Assembly: GCF_013359815.1 (NCBI RefSeq)
Contig: NZ_JABMCF010000032.1
Span: 1-64,000 of the forward strand
DNA: 64,000 nt
Direction of reading: 5' to 3'
Source of the DNA: Curtobacterium flaccumfaciens
GTDB lineage: Bacteria > Actinomycetota > Actinomycetes > Actinomycetales > Microbacteriaceae
Below are positions 8,904 through 18,133 of the stretch, piece after piece. Both the position numbers and the translations under genes were made by a program. The notes under the pieces are model-generated. The model made no database searches, was not told the origin of the DNA, and saw only the letters and a list, made by a program, of their open reading frames with translations. Numbering within the stretch: the stretch's first letter is position 1; each line of letters starts with the position of its first letter.

Positions 8904-8970
8904 GGTGGTCCCCCTCCGTCGGGACGATCGTAGGGCCCGGACCGGCCCCGACGGCGCTGGTGCGGCCCGA

Positions 8971-9042
8971 GACGGTCGCGACGCCGGACGGGAGGCGCGT
9001 GACGGGCCCGCACCGCGCCTCCAGTCCGGCGCCGGTCGCGAC
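8971..9042. repeat. Dispersed palindromic repeat, family A (copy 1)
   Basis: Imperfect palindrome with arms carrying GCCGGACGGGAGGCGCG and CGCGCCTCCAGTCCGGC, flanked on each side by GGTCGCGAC. It belongs to the same family as the copies near 30.5, 40.8, 44.4, 46.4 and 62.0 kb. It lies between the two-helix membrane gene and the 3' end of the tetR-type gene. Confidence 0.7.
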
Positions 9043-9058
9043 GAGTGCACGTGGCCGG

Positions 9059-9661
9059 CTACGCGCTGTCGGCCACCGTCGGCTGCGCCTGCCGCAGCCC
9101 GGTGACCAGGAGGGTCACGATCGTCCGGACGTCGTAGTCGGGGTCCTGGGGACTCCACGCCACCAGGTCACCGACGGCCCGGAGCAGCTGGTACGGCGGG
9201 GTCGGCGCGACCACCTCGCCGGACGCCCGCGCAGCGTCGAGCAGCCGGCCGAGCACGGGCACGAGCTCGTCGACGAACAGGGTGTGCAGCGCCGTGAAGC
9301 CGTCGGCGTCGCCCTCCCAGACGCGCGCCAGACCGTGCTTGGTGCCGAGGAAGTCGACGAACTGGTGCACCCAGCGCAGCAGGGCGGCGAACGGCGTCGG
9401 CTCCGAGCCGAGCAGCGCAGGCCCCGCGTCGACCAGGGCCTCGATCTGGTGCCGGTAGACGGCGACGACCAGGTCCGAACGGGTCGGGAAGTGCCGGTAG
9501 AGCGTGCCCACCCCGACCCCCGCGGCGGTGGCGACCTCGCGCACCGGTGCGCCGACGCCCGAAGCTGCGAAGACCGCGGCAGCGGCGTCGAGGATCGTGC
9601 GCTCGTTGCGCTCGACGTCGCGACGGCGACGCCGCGCGGGGTCGGTCGACGGGGTGCTCAT
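9059..9661 (-). CDS. TetR/AcrR-family transcriptional regulator
   Basis: 200 residues. The N-terminal helix-turn-helix is clear: RTILDAAAAVFAASGVGAP, then VREVATAAGVGVGTLYRHFP with the family-typical GTLYRHF ending, at about residues 20-65. The C-terminal ligand-binding half is variable, as usual. It is divergent from the alpha/beta-hydrolase gene, and the 155-bp gap between them holds three copies of a 15-bp palindrome-like motif, so it most likely represses both itself and the hydrolase-SDR operon. Ligand unknown. Confidence 0.9.
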   Translation of the reverse strand: MSTPSTDPARRRRRDVERNERTILDAAAAVFAASGVGAPVREVATAAGVGVGTLYRHFPTRSDLVVAVYRHQIEALVDAGPALLGSEPTPFAALLRWVHQFVDFLGTKHGLARVWEGDADGFTALHTLFVDELVPVLGRLLDAARASGEVVAPTPPYQLLRAVGDLVAWSPQDPDYDVRTIVTLLVTGLRQAQPTVADSA

Positions 9662-9692
9662 GCGTCGATCATCGCACGACAACGACGCGATG

Positions 9693-9760
9693 CGGAACGA
9701 TGCTCCGCTTCCCCTTGCAATCCGGATCGTTGTTCCGTATCGTTCCGGAACGTCGCTCCG
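9693..9760. promoter_or_regulatory. Three operator-like repeats between divergent TetR and hydrolase genes
   Basis: Three copies of a 15-bp near-palindrome with consensus CGGAWCGNYGYTCCG lie at 9693-9707, 9723-9737 and 9746-9760; a perfect 12-bp palindrome CGTTCCGGAACG spans 9741-9752. Position between the regulator and its divergent neighbour makes these the likely TetR binding sites. Confidence 0.65.
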
Positions 9761-9816
9761 TTTCGGGCGACAGTCGCTCCGTCCTCGGGCGACACGGCAT
9801 CCCGGAAAGGCCCCGC

Positions 9817-10791
9817 ATGGCACCCACAGCACCCCGACCACAGGTCATCAGCGTGCGCCCCGTCACACTCCCCGCACCCTCGCGCGGTCAGGACCTCGAG
9901 GTCCGGATCACCGCACCGACGACCGGCACGGACCTGCCCGTCATCGTCTTCGCCCACGGCTTCGGCCAGTCCATGACCGGCGGCGACCCCCTCGTCGACC
10001 ACTGGACCGCGAACGGCTTCGTCGTCGTCCAGCCGACGTTCCTCGACGCGAAGGCCTACGGGCTGACGCTCGACGACCCGCGCTACCCGACCATCTGGCG
10101 GACGCGGGTCGACGACCTCGAGCGGGTGCTCGACGACCTCGACCAGATCATCGACGCGGTCCCCGGCCTGAGCGGACGCGTCGACACCGCGCGCATCGCC
10201 GCGGTCGGACACTCGTGGGGCGGACAGTCCGTGGGCATGCTGCTCGGGGCCCGCGTCCTGGACGCCGACGGGCGGCCGGGCGAGGACCGCACCGACCACC
10301 GCGTGCGCGCCGGGGTCCTGCTGTCCACCACCGGGATCGCGCGCGGCGACCTCGCGCCGTTCGCGCAGGAGCACTTCGCGTTCATGAGCCCCGACTTCAG
10401 CCAGCTGCACACCCCGTCACTCGTGGTCGCCGGCGACCACGACCAGTCCCAGCTCTCGACCCGAGGCCCGGACTGGTTCACCGACGTCTACCACCTGAGC
10501 CCCGGCGCGCGGCACCTGGTGACCGTCCACGGCGGGGAGCACCTGCTCGGCGGGATCCAGGACTACGAGTCGACCGCCACCACGGACGAGAGCCCCGAGC
10601 GTGTGGACCTCGTCCGCCACACCACGACGGCGTTCCTCCGGACCGCGCTCGGCCTCGACCCCGACGCGTGGTCGGCGATCGCCGATGCCGTCGGCCCTGC
10701 TGCCGCCGCCGCGGCCGGCTCTGCTGCCGCGGTCGCGGCCGGCCCCGCTGCCGCCGTCGGCCACATCGAATCGAAGGAGCACCGCTCGTGA
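9817..10791 (+). CDS. Alpha/beta hydrolase, dienelactone-hydrolase/chlorophyllase-like
   Basis: 324 residues from ATG 9817 with GGAAAGG eight bases upstream. The fold is shown by VIVFAHGFGQSMTGG (oxyanion loop), the nucleophile elbow GHSWGG (about residue 130), VVAGDHD (acid region, about 208) and HGGEHLLG (catalytic His, about 238). The C-terminus ends in an Ala-rich tail made of three 8-residue repeats. It overlaps the following SDR gene by GTGA. The operon is controlled by the divergent TetR regulator, so both enzymes probably act on one xenobiotic or signal compound; the substrate is unknown. Confidence 0.85.
   Translation: MAPTAPRPQVISVRPVTLPAPSRGQDLEVRITAPTTGTDLPVIVFAHGFGQSMTGGDPLVDHWTANGFVVVQPTFLDAKAYGLTLDDPRYPTIWRTRVDDLERVLDDLDQIIDAVPGLSGRVDTARIAAVGHSWGGQSVGMLLGARVLDADGRPGEDRTDHRVRAGVLLSTTGIARGDLAPFAQEHFAFMSPDFSQLHTPSLVVAGDHDQSQLSTRGPDWFTDVYHLSPGARHLVTVHGGEHLLGGIQDYESTATTDESPERVDLVRHTTTAFLRTALGLDPDAWSAIADAVGPAAAAAAGSAAAVAAGPAAAVGHIESKEHRS
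10693..10764 (+). repeat. 24-bp tandem repeat, three units, in the hydrolase 3' end
   Basis: Three 24-bp units (10693-10716, 10717-10740, 10741-10764) encode GPAAAAAA, GSAAAVAA and GPAAAVGH at the C-terminus of the hydrolase. The unit length is a multiple of three, so copy number can vary without a frameshift. Confidence 0.7.
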
Positions 10792-11765
10792 TCACCGATC
10801 AGCACCCCCTGCCCACTCCGTTCACCGCCGCGTCCACCGCCGCCGACGTCCTGGACGGCGTCGACCTGACCGGCCGGAACGTCGTCGTGACCGGCGGCCA
10901 CAGCCGGCTCGGCCGCGAGACCAGCCGCGCCCTCGCGGCGGCCGGCGCCGACGTCACCGTCGCCTCCCGCGACGTCGACCGGGCATCCGCAGCCGTCGCC
11001 GGCATCCCCGGCGTCCACGTCGAGGCCCTCGACCTCACCGACCCGTCGTCGGTCGACGCCTTCGCCGCGCGCTGGTCGGCCTCCGGCCGCCCGCTGCACA
11101 TGCTCGTGAACAGTGCCGCGATGCTCTTCACCCCGGACCGCCGACTCGACGGCCGCGGCAACGAACTGGCGTTCTCGACGACGCACCTCGGGCACTTCCA
11201 GCTCACGCGGGCGCTCCTCCCCGCCCTCCTGGAGGCCCGTGGTGCGCGGGTCCTGACCGTCACCTCCGGTGCGGCGCGGTTCGGGCAGATCCGGTGGGAC
11301 GACCTGACGTTCGCCCACGGGTACGACCCGGTCACCGCGTACGGGCAGTCGAAGCGGGCGAACGTCCTGTTCACGGTGGAACTCGACCGCCGGTACGCCG
11401 ACCAGGGCATCCGCGCCTTCGCCGCGCACCCGGGCGTCATCATCGGCCCCGGCCCCCACGACGCTTCTCGGATCGCCTCGTACCGCGAGCAGGGTCTGGT
11501 CGACGACCACGGGGTGACCGTCATCGACCCCGAGGTCGGCAAGAAGACCGTCGAGCAGGGCGCCGCGACGCTCGTGTTCGGCGCCGCGAGCCCGCTGCTC
11601 GACGGCGTCGGCGGGGTCTACCTGAAGGACAGCGACGTCGCCGTGATCGACGACCGGGTCCTGCCCCTGACCGCGGACCGCATCCCGTCGGACGCGAACT
11701 CGGCGATGCTCGACGCCGACGATGCCCGGCGGCTGTGGGAGGTCAGCGAGGGACTCCTGGTCTGA
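10788..11765 (+). CDS. Short-chain dehydrogenase/reductase
   Basis: 325 residues from GTG 10788, overlapping the hydrolase stop as GTGA, with AAGGAG upstream. Classical SDR landmarks are TGGHSRLG (cofactor loop, about residue 39), LVNSAAM (in place of NNAG), VTSGAA (catalytic Ser) and YGQSKRAN (YxxxK, about 187). It resembles retinol-dehydrogenase-like/WW-domain-oxidoreductase SDRs that are widespread in actinobacteria. NAD(P)-dependent oxidation or reduction of a product of the neighbouring hydrolase is the simplest reading of the context. Confidence 0.9.
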   Translation: MITDQHPLPTPFTAASTAADVLDGVDLTGRNVVVTGGHSRLGRETSRALAAAGADVTVASRDVDRASAAVAGIPGVHVEALDLTDPSSVDAFAARWSASGRPLHMLVNSAAMLFTPDRRLDGRGNELAFSTTHLGHFQLTRALLPALLEARGARVLTVTSGAARFGQIRWDDLTFAHGYDPVTAYGQSKRANVLFTVELDRRYADQGIRAFAAHPGVIIGPGPHDASRIASYREQGLVDDHGVTVIDPEVGKKTVEQGAATLVFGAASPLLDGVGGVYLKDSDVAVIDDRVLPLTADRIPSDANSAMLDADDARRLWEVSEGLLV

Positions 11766-11820
11766 TCGCCGTCGGCCGGGGGCCTCATCTGCCCACTGTT
11801 CTCGTCGTCCTCGCTACTGT

Positions 11821-12282
11821 GTGACGGTGCTGACCGTGCGGATCGAGAGCCCCCGACAGGACGACGTCCTGCACCTGCTGCAGCAGGGTGACGACTACGG
11901 ACTGAGCCTGTACGCGGCCGAGAACTACCACGCCCTCGACGTCGACGACCTGGACCAGCCCGACGTCACGTTCCTGGTGGCGCGCGAGGACGGCACCGCC
12001 CTCGGCACGGTGGCGCTCGTCGACGCCGGCGACGGCACCGGCGAGATCAAGCGCATGTTCGTGAGCGACGCCGCGCGTGGGCTCGGCGTGGGGACGCGGT
12101 TGCTCGACGCCCTGCACGACCGGGCCCGCGCGGTCGGTATCGGGACCGTCCGGCTCGAGACCGGCCTGCCGCAGGCCGCGGCCATCGCGCTGTACCGGAA
12201 GGCCGGGTACGCGGACATCCCCCGGTTCGGCCCGTACGTCGACGACCCGACGAGCGTGTGCATGGAGCAGCAGCTCGTCTGA
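11821..12282 (+). CDS. GNAT-family N-acetyltransferase
   Basis: 153 residues from GTG 11821. The acetyl-CoA binding motif A is visible as IKRMFVSDAARGLGVGTRLLD (R/Q-x-x-G-x-G/A equivalent RGLGVG), followed by the family-typical ETGLPQAAAIALYRKAGY. These are features of small-molecule or amino-acid GNAT enzymes. An alternative GTG start lies two codons downstream. There is almost no leader before the start, which may mean a leaderless transcript. Substrate not predictable. Confidence 0.8.
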   Translation: MTVLTVRIESPRQDDVLHLLQQGDDYGLSLYAAENYHALDVDDLDQPDVTFLVAREDGTALGTVALVDAGDGTGEIKRMFVSDAARGLGVGTRLLDALHDRARAVGIGTVRLETGLPQAAAIALYRKAGYADIPRFGPYVDDPTSVCMEQQLV

Positions 12283-12312
12283 CCGGTGGTCGGTCCCGAC
12301 GTAGGATCGCGT

Positions 12313-13779
12313 GTGAGCTCCGAGCACCCCGAACCCAGCGGCATCGACCCCGACGACCTGACCGTCGCGCTCCGGGTGCTCGAGCAGCTGCCGTCGATCG
12401 ACGAGACGCACCCGGACTTCATCCGGGTCCGCCAGGCCACCGCGAAGATGTTCAAGGCCGTCAAGCGTGCGCACCGTCTCGAGAAGCGCGGCGTCATCGC
12501 CGAGGCCGATCGCCGGGTGATCGCCGCCACCGCCACCGGGGCCGCCGACCGGATCGACGACGAGACCCGAGGCGTCCTGATCAGCGCCTCGACCGCTTCG
12601 ACCACCGCGGGCACGCTGCTGAAGTCACGGCCCTGCTACATGTGCAAGCAGCACTACACGGTCGTCGACGCGTTCTACCACCAGCTCTGCCCGGCGTGCG
12701 CTCGCATGAGCCACGCGAAGCGCGACGCCCGGACGGACCTGACCGGCAAGCGGGCGTTGCTCACCGGCGGCCGCGCGAAGATCGGCATGTACATCGCCCT
12801 CCGGCTGCTGCGCGACGGGGCCCACACCACCATCACCACGCGGTTCCCCCGCGACGCGGTGCGCCGGTTCGCGAGCCTGCCCGACTCCGCCGACTGGATG
12901 GACCGCCTGAAGGTCGTCGGCATCGACCTGCGTGACCCCGCCCAGGTGATCGGGCTCGCCGAGGACGTCGCCGCGTCCGGCCCCCTCGACATCCTGATCA
13001 ACAACGCCACGCAGACCGTGCGCCGGTCGACCGGGGCCTACCAGCCGCTGGTCGACGCGGAACTCGCGCCGCTGCCCGACGGACCACTGCCCGAACTCGT
13101 GACCTTCGGGCACACCAATGACCAGCACCCGCTGGCGCTCGCCCGTTCAGTTGCCGCGCACCCGATCCTCGCGGCCGCCGCAGCCCGTGCCGACGAGCTG
13201 ACCGAACAGGCCATGGCCCCGGGCTCGAGCTCGCTCGAGCGGCTCGCCCTGGGCACCGCGATCGACGCCGGTGGCCTGGTCCCCGACCTGCACGGCGAGA
13301 ACTCGTGGACCCAGCAGGTCGACGAGGTCGACCCGCTCGAGATGCTCGAGGTCCAGCTGGCCAACACCACGGCGCCGTTCATCCTCATCTCGAAGCTCCG
13401 CCCCGCGATGGCCGCCAGCACGGGACGCCGCACCTACGTGGTGAACGTCAGCGCCATGGAAGGGGTGTTCGGCCGCGCCTACAAGGGGCCGGGTCACCCG
13501 CACACGAACATGGCGAAGGCCGCCGTGAACATGCTCACCCGCACGAGCGCGCAGGAGATGTTCGAGACCGACAACATCCTGATGACGAGCGTCGACACCG
13601 GCTGGATCACCGACGAACGGCCGCACCCGACCAAGGTCCGACTCGCCGAAGAGGGCTTCCACGCGCCGCTCGACCTGGTCGACGGGGCAGCCCGTGTCTA
13701 CGACCCGATCGTCCGGGGCGAAGCGGGCGAGGACGTGTTCGGTGTCTTCCTGAAGGACTACGCGCCGAGTTCGTGGTGA
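12313..13779 (+). CDS. SDR oxidoreductase with N-terminal zinc ribbon
   Basis: 488 residues. The first 100 residues are helical, then a zinc-ribbon-like CYMC...CPAC pair at about 107-130, then an SDR domain beginning TGKRALLTGGRAKIG (about 150) with INNATQT, VNVSAMEG and PHTNMAKAAVNM. At the YxxxK position the sequence reads TNMAK, so the canonical Tyr is replaced. A long insertion of about 80 residues sits between NNATQT and the next core strand. I chose GTG 12313 because AGGA lies just upstream; GTG 12286 is also in frame. Members of this long SDR type are known in actinobacteria, but the substrate is not. Confidence 0.8.
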   Translation: MSSEHPEPSGIDPDDLTVALRVLEQLPSIDETHPDFIRVRQATAKMFKAVKRAHRLEKRGVIAEADRRVIAATATGAADRIDDETRGVLISASTASTTAGTLLKSRPCYMCKQHYTVVDAFYHQLCPACARMSHAKRDARTDLTGKRALLTGGRAKIGMYIALRLLRDGAHTTITTRFPRDAVRRFASLPDSADWMDRLKVVGIDLRDPAQVIGLAEDVAASGPLDILINNATQTVRRSTGAYQPLVDAELAPLPDGPLPELVTFGHTNDQHPLALARSVAAHPILAAAAARADELTEQAMAPGSSSLERLALGTAIDAGGLVPDLHGENSWTQQVDEVDPLEMLEVQLANTTAPFILISKLRPAMAASTGRRTYVVNVSAMEGVFGRAYKGPGHPHTNMAKAAVNMLTRTSAQEMFETDNILMTSVDTGWITDERPHPTKVRLAEEGFHAPLDLVDGAARVYDPIVRGEAGEDVFGVFLKDYAPSSW

Positions 13780-13804
13780 CGAACCGTGTCCCCGAGCGGG
13801 ACCG

Positions 13805-13891
13805 TCAGCGCTTCGACGGAGCCGTCTCCTGCGGCAGCACCTCGCCGAAACGGATCAGGAAGTCGCGCAACACGTCGTCGTCGCGTGGCTG
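13805..13891 (-). pseudogene. Probable 3' remnant of a host gene cut by the island
   Basis: On the minus strand the frame ending in TGA at 13805 encodes a protein-like tail, DVLRDFLIRFGEVLPQ..., with host-like codon use for about 28 codons. Upstream of about 13891 the frame loses coding character and base composition drops. I read it as the end of a gene truncated by insertion of the neighbouring lower-GC island. No start codon or known domain supports it independently. Confidence 0.3.
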
Positions 13892-14176
13892 CCTTGACGC
13901 CGATAAGCGGTGTTCGGTCCATTCGTGGATGCCAGTTGGTCGCGGCTCTCCGATCCCGATGCCGACGGGCGTTCCACGGGTTTCGGGATTCCGTTCCACG
14001 CTTCTCACCGGCGTTCATGAAGTCGGCCCGGGTACCCGTCTCTAGGACCGAGATACTCCGACAGTAGCGCCACATCATGCTCCTGCGGCGCCGCTCACGC
14101 GCATCACACCGGTGCGGGGTACGCCTCTCAGTCAGGTACCTCGGCATGGAATGCTCCTGCCTAAGTGGCCAGGAAG
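13892..14176. other. Non-coding left border of the accessory island
   Basis: About 285 bp between the remnant and the stop of the large STAND gene. Composition is closer to the island than to the chromosome. I see no credible gene, tRNA fragment or integrase here, and no copy of the tRNA-Gln 3' end. Confidence 0.4.
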
Positions 14177-17100
14177 CTACTCCAGTGAACCTGCGGAGGA
14201 GTCCGTCAATTCGTCGTCATCGTCATCGAAGTCGTCCTCGTCCTCGTCGCGTTCCTCTGCATCACGTAGCCAGCCCTGCATGCGGCTGATGCCCGCCTCG
14301 AGGAGTTCGCGGAGCTCGGCAGTGGGTGTTGAGGCGGTGGCTTTCGTCGCGGCAATGATCGTGAGATTCAGCTCCGGTGACCCCTCGGACCCAGTGGACC
14401 AGCTCGTCGGGGTCACCGAGCTTTGGATCAGGGCCAGACGTTGTCCGCGTGCTTCGAGATCGGGGCTGCCGTCCTCAAGGAGCCGCTCGGCGAGCGTCGG
14501 ATGATGTGACACCCAGGCGGAGAACGCTGCAAGAACTTCGGTCAGGTGGTCCACTGTCTCGGGTGCAAGCTGAGAGACCCGAGCGGCAAGGATGTCAGCG
14601 ACGCTCGCCGGCATCGGTTCTCCGATGGCCCGTGCGCTCCTCCAGCTGACGGGCCTTGCCTCAGCTGTCGCGGCGCACCGGAGGAGCCAATCCGCAACGT
14701 CACTAGCATCGCCATCGAGTACCGCATCCATCTCGATGTGGAACTCCGGGTCCTCTGCCTCGTTTAGGAATGTCAGAGCCGCCGCCACGTCGACTCGTGC
14801 CACGGCTCGGAGGACATGCGGGACCGTCGAAGCGTTGCTGGGCAGCAGCTCGAGAAAGTCCAGCAGCACCGGAACCTCACCTGAGCCGACGACAGGATCT
14901 TCCTCGTTGTGACGCCACCCAAACCCGAGGTCGTCGAGCACGAACTCGATCGTTAGCGGCGTTGCGGCGCAATCCATTAGCTCATCCCTGATTGCGCTCA
15001 GCGTCGCCGTTTTGTCGTAGGCGGTGAGGAACGACTGTCGGACTATTGAGTCTTCGTCGTGACGACCCGCCGCGAGGAGCGCGTTCGCCGCGGATCGGTT
15101 CGAACGCCATCTATCGCTCGTGGCAGCGATCCCGAAAGCTCGGCGGGCGCCAGGGCGAAGCGTCGGGTACCCGTGCGTGAAGTCCCTCAGCTGCTCATCG
15201 GACACACCCGATAGCAGGATCGGCAGAAGGTCGTCGAGCGGCCCCGCAGCGTTGTCAATGATTGCTGCAGTAACGGGTGCGACGAGCTGCGGCCGCTCCG
15301 CATGCAGTGCCGTCGCCAAATGCCCGAGCATCCAGAGCTGCCGGCCGCCGGCCTCGGCGGCTTCACGGACTTGTGTGTCGAGGTGAGAGAAACCTACGGT
15401 TGTGAACTGATCGGGCCAGACCTCGTTGACGACATCAGCAAAGTGCGCCTCTAGCCGAATGTACCGGCCGGCGCCGCGGCCTCCGGAAGCGTCTGGTCCC
15501 AGGCGCTGATGGACCGTGAGGTACGTCGAACTGACCAGCAAGTCCGCGAAGTCGTCTTCCGGCCTTGCATCGAGCTCTGCGACGAGGGTGTGGGTCGCAG
15601 ATTTCACCGCCGGTGAGATTGCATGTGTCGCGGGCCAGTCGACGGCGTCACGGACGAGACGCCTTACCGCGGAGCTGTTCGTCTCCGCGGCGATGCGCCG
15701 CAGCGTCGCCACCGTTGCTAGATCATCGTCCGCCCATGCGAGAACGCCTGCGTCGGTGACCTCAGTCCCAAAGCCCGGTCGTGGTGGAGCGAGGGCCGCC
15801 TTCAGCAACTCGATTTTCTCCCGAGTGTGCCCCTCATCGCGTTCTAGGATCTCGCGAATTCGCTCTCTCAGAAGTTTTGTCTTCTCGGGAGAGACAGTAA
15901 ATGGCTGAAAAGTCACGGTGCGATGGTCAGTCATCACCATTCGGGTTCCGTGCTTAGTCATGATCGACGTGAGCAGAGGTATCGGAGTCGGCTCCTCGCC
16001 CAACCAGCGTTCGACCGCATCGATGACCTGCGGTAGCGCTTGGCCGCTTGGAATCGACGCGAAGTCAGCGAATCGTTCTTGTATGAGTCGAAGCGGATGC
16101 CCGGGGTTCCTATTTTCCAGCCGGCTATCGTGCTTGCTCAGGCCCCAGAGGACATCGAGTACATGAGGAACTAGGGCCGGATCGTTCGCTCCGACGTCGG
16201 CGTACAGCGAGGCAAGGTGGTGGCGCAAACCATCCTCGGTGAACCAAGAGCGCGTTGGTTCATCCGTGATGGTCTCGCGTGGCCCATCGAGCATACTCAA
16301 CACGACGTCGAGAATGGCTACGAACTCGACCGGCTGGGTCTGCGCAGCTGGCGCGGCGTCCGAAAGGAACATCGTTAGTTCGAAGAGAGTCATGTCGGTG
16401 ACCCGCTTCCGGACGTCTGCCCAGACTGCATCCATGACTCGTGGCGCCCCTTGGCGGTGCAGCCGACCAGCCAGTGCTGCCAGGTTCACAAGCAGCGTGC
16501 GGTGCTCGCCGTCACCGAACTGCTCCCATAGCGTGGACACAAGGTGGCTGTCGCGACCGAAGATCACCGCTTCATGTTCAAGAATCTGATCGGCGAACAA
16601 TTCCGCGGTAACCCTGAACACCTCCCCAGTGCCGGTCACTAGGCCTCGAGCCTCCAGCGCCGCGAAGACTGACAGGTAGTCGGCAACGCTCCACCCGGTG
16701 ATTTGGAGAAGACGAGCCTGTGTCTCGTCGTCATCGCGATTGATCGTGCCGATTGCGGCGATGAGCGACAGGAGCCGCCGTGGGGCTTGCGGGGGCGCTC
16801 CGGGCACGTCGTCCAGCGTCTCCTCGCCGAAACGCGCAAGCACCGCTTCGCGCAGCTGCTCATCCAGCGGAAACGGGTCGGTCAGTGTTCCCGCGCGGAC
16901 CATACCAACAGCCAGTACTGCGACGGCGGGCACATCGACCGCGATACGTGCGAGCGCTTCTCGGAAGCCGTATGCAACCGGAAGGTCCTTCGTGAGGGCC
17001 GCGACGAGTCGCCGGGCGGCCTTCAAACTGATGCGGTCAGTCCGAACAACACCGATCCTGCTACTCACGACCCCACCACGGATCAGCTTCCGGCGAAGCT

Positions 17101-18133
17101 CGCGCACGGCAGGGTCACGGGATCCGAGGAGCAGCCTCGCTCCAGGTGTCTCCAAGACGTGGCGCAAGAGCGCGGTCAGATCATCGGCCTGCAGGTGAGC
17201 GTCGTCAACGACGACGACGGAGGCGACTAGGGGCAACTCGCTGAGCGCGGCCTCGCCGAGAACTACGCCGGGTCCAAGCCACAACACGGGGACCTCTGGG
17301 CGCAGTCGCTCGAAAGCCTCCGCTGCTTCCATAAGGAGACGCGTCTTGCCAGTGCCGCCAGGTCCGTGCACGAGAACGACTTGACTGACCTCGGGCCCAG
17401 CCTGAAGCAAGTTTGTCAATTCTCGTCGCCGCGACCCCATGCCGACAAACGGTGCGTTGTCGTCGAGAAGTTGACCGTCGCGCGCTCTGCTCGCGCGTAC
17501 AGTCGCCGTGGCGACGAACGCGTCCGTCGGAAGTCCCTTGAGTATTCGCCTCCGGACACTGGCAGACCACGTCTCGTCGAGTACGTCGCGCTGAACGTGA
17601 AGGGGAAGGTCGCCGAGCAGCTGGCGGAGGTCCCGTGCGTCCCACAGATCCCAGGCCGGAAACTCCTCCATCGCTTTCCGGCTGGCGGCCGACGCCACGC
17701 CAGAGAAGACCAACTTGAACTCTCTCGCGTTGTACGTGGTCTCGTTGACGATGGTGCGCACCGCCGACGGTGACAGCGCTGTCCACCGCTTGCATTGGAA
17801 AGCAACCGTAGTTCCGTCGTCCCAAGCGCCGACGAGGTCGACGCCGTCTTGCTTGTCGCCGGAACGGCCCCAACGCTTGATTCGTTCGATACGGCGGCCG
17901 ACCGATGGCAGGGCTCGTCGATGCGCCGCCAGCAGGCGCTCGGTGAACGCCTCAAACTGGTCGCCAGTCAGAGAGGCCGTGGGTAGCAGGTCATGATTGG
18001 GGCCGTCCAACAGCTCAGCTGCCGGTCGCAGCAGGTCTTCGTCGGTCACAGCATCATCTTGGACGATGAACCATGCCCGCGCAGCAGGAGAGCCCGCAGT
18101 GTCTCGAGTGTCCGACAGTGCGGGGCTACTCAA
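14177..18133 (-). CDS. Mrr-type nuclease fused to a STAND-like NTPase with long C-terminal sensor region (Avs-like defence protein)
   Basis: About 1318 residues if started at TTG 18133, 1290 if at GTG 18049. Residues 55-185 resemble an Mrr-type PD-(D/E)xK nuclease: GVDLVG (Asp99) then AFQCKRW (Gln113, Lys115). Next comes a P-loop NTPase with Walker A GPGGTGKT (257-264), Walker B VVVVDDAH (306-313) and LLLGSRDP (sensor-like, near 340). The remaining 900 residues are alpha-rich without a named motif, the place where Avs-type STAND proteins recognise phage proteins. The last 30 residues are extremely acidic (DEDEDDFDDDDDE). TTG 18133 overlaps the stop of a small upstream ORF as TTGA. Codon use is unlike the flanks. 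Role as a phage sensor that unleashes nuclease activity is inferred from the architecture. Confidence 0.75.
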   Translation of the reverse strand: MSSPALSDTRDTAGSPAARAWFIVQDDAVTDEDLLRPAAELLDGPNHDLLPTASLTGDQFEAFTERLLAAHRRALPSVGRRIERIKRWGRSGDKQDGVDLVGAWDDGTTVAFQCKRWTALSPSAVRTIVNETTYNAREFKLVFSGVASAASRKAMEEFPAWDLWDARDLRQLLGDLPLHVQRDVLDETWSASVRRRILKGLPTDAFVATATVRASRARDGQLLDDNAPFVGMGSRRRELTNLLQAGPEVSQVVLVHGPGGTGKTRLLMEAAEAFERLRPEVPVLWLGPGVVLGEAALSELPLVASVVVVDDAHLQADDLTALLRHVLETPGARLLLGSRDPAVRELRRKLIRGGVVSSRIGVVRTDRISLKAARRLVAALTKDLPVAYGFREALARIAVDVPAVAVLAVGMVRAGTLTDPFPLDEQLREAVLARFGEETLDDVPGAPPQAPRRLLSLIAAIGTINRDDDETQARLLQITGWSVADYLSVFAALEARGLVTGTGEVFRVTAELFADQILEHEAVIFGRDSHLVSTLWEQFGDGEHRTLLVNLAALAGRLHRQGAPRVMDAVWADVRKRVTDMTLFELTMFLSDAAPAAQTQPVEFVAILDVVLSMLDGPRETITDEPTRSWFTEDGLRHHLASLYADVGANDPALVPHVLDVLWGLSKHDSRLENRNPGHPLRLIQERFADFASIPSGQALPQVIDAVERWLGEEPTPIPLLTSIMTKHGTRMVMTDHRTVTFQPFTVSPEKTKLLRERIREILERDEGHTREKIELLKAALAPPRPGFGTEVTDAGVLAWADDDLATVATLRRIAAETNSSAVRRLVRDAVDWPATHAISPAVKSATHTLVAELDARPEDDFADLLVSSTYLTVHQRLGPDASGGRGAGRYIRLEAHFADVVNEVWPDQFTTVGFSHLDTQVREAAEAGGRQLWMLGHLATALHAERPQLVAPVTAAIIDNAAGPLDDLLPILLSGVSDEQLRDFTHGYPTLRPGARRAFGIAATSDRWRSNRSAANALLAAGRHDEDSIVRQSFLTAYDKTATLSAIRDELMDCAATPLTIEFVLDDLGFGWRHNEEDPVVGSGEVPVLLDFLELLPSNASTVPHVLRAVARVDVAAALTFLNEAEDPEFHIEMDAVLDGDASDVADWLLRCAATAEARPVSWRSARAIGEPMPASVADILAARVSQLAPETVDHLTEVLAAFSAWVSHHPTLAERLLEDGSPDLEARGQRLALIQSSVTPTSWSTGSEGSPELNLTIIAATKATASTPTAELRELLEAGISRMQGWLRDAEERDEDEDDFDDDDDELTDSSAGSLE

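Noticed and set aside
13758..14147. 129-codon minus-strand frame at the left island border
   Set aside because: Arg-rich without domain; only the last 28 codons in another frame look coding.
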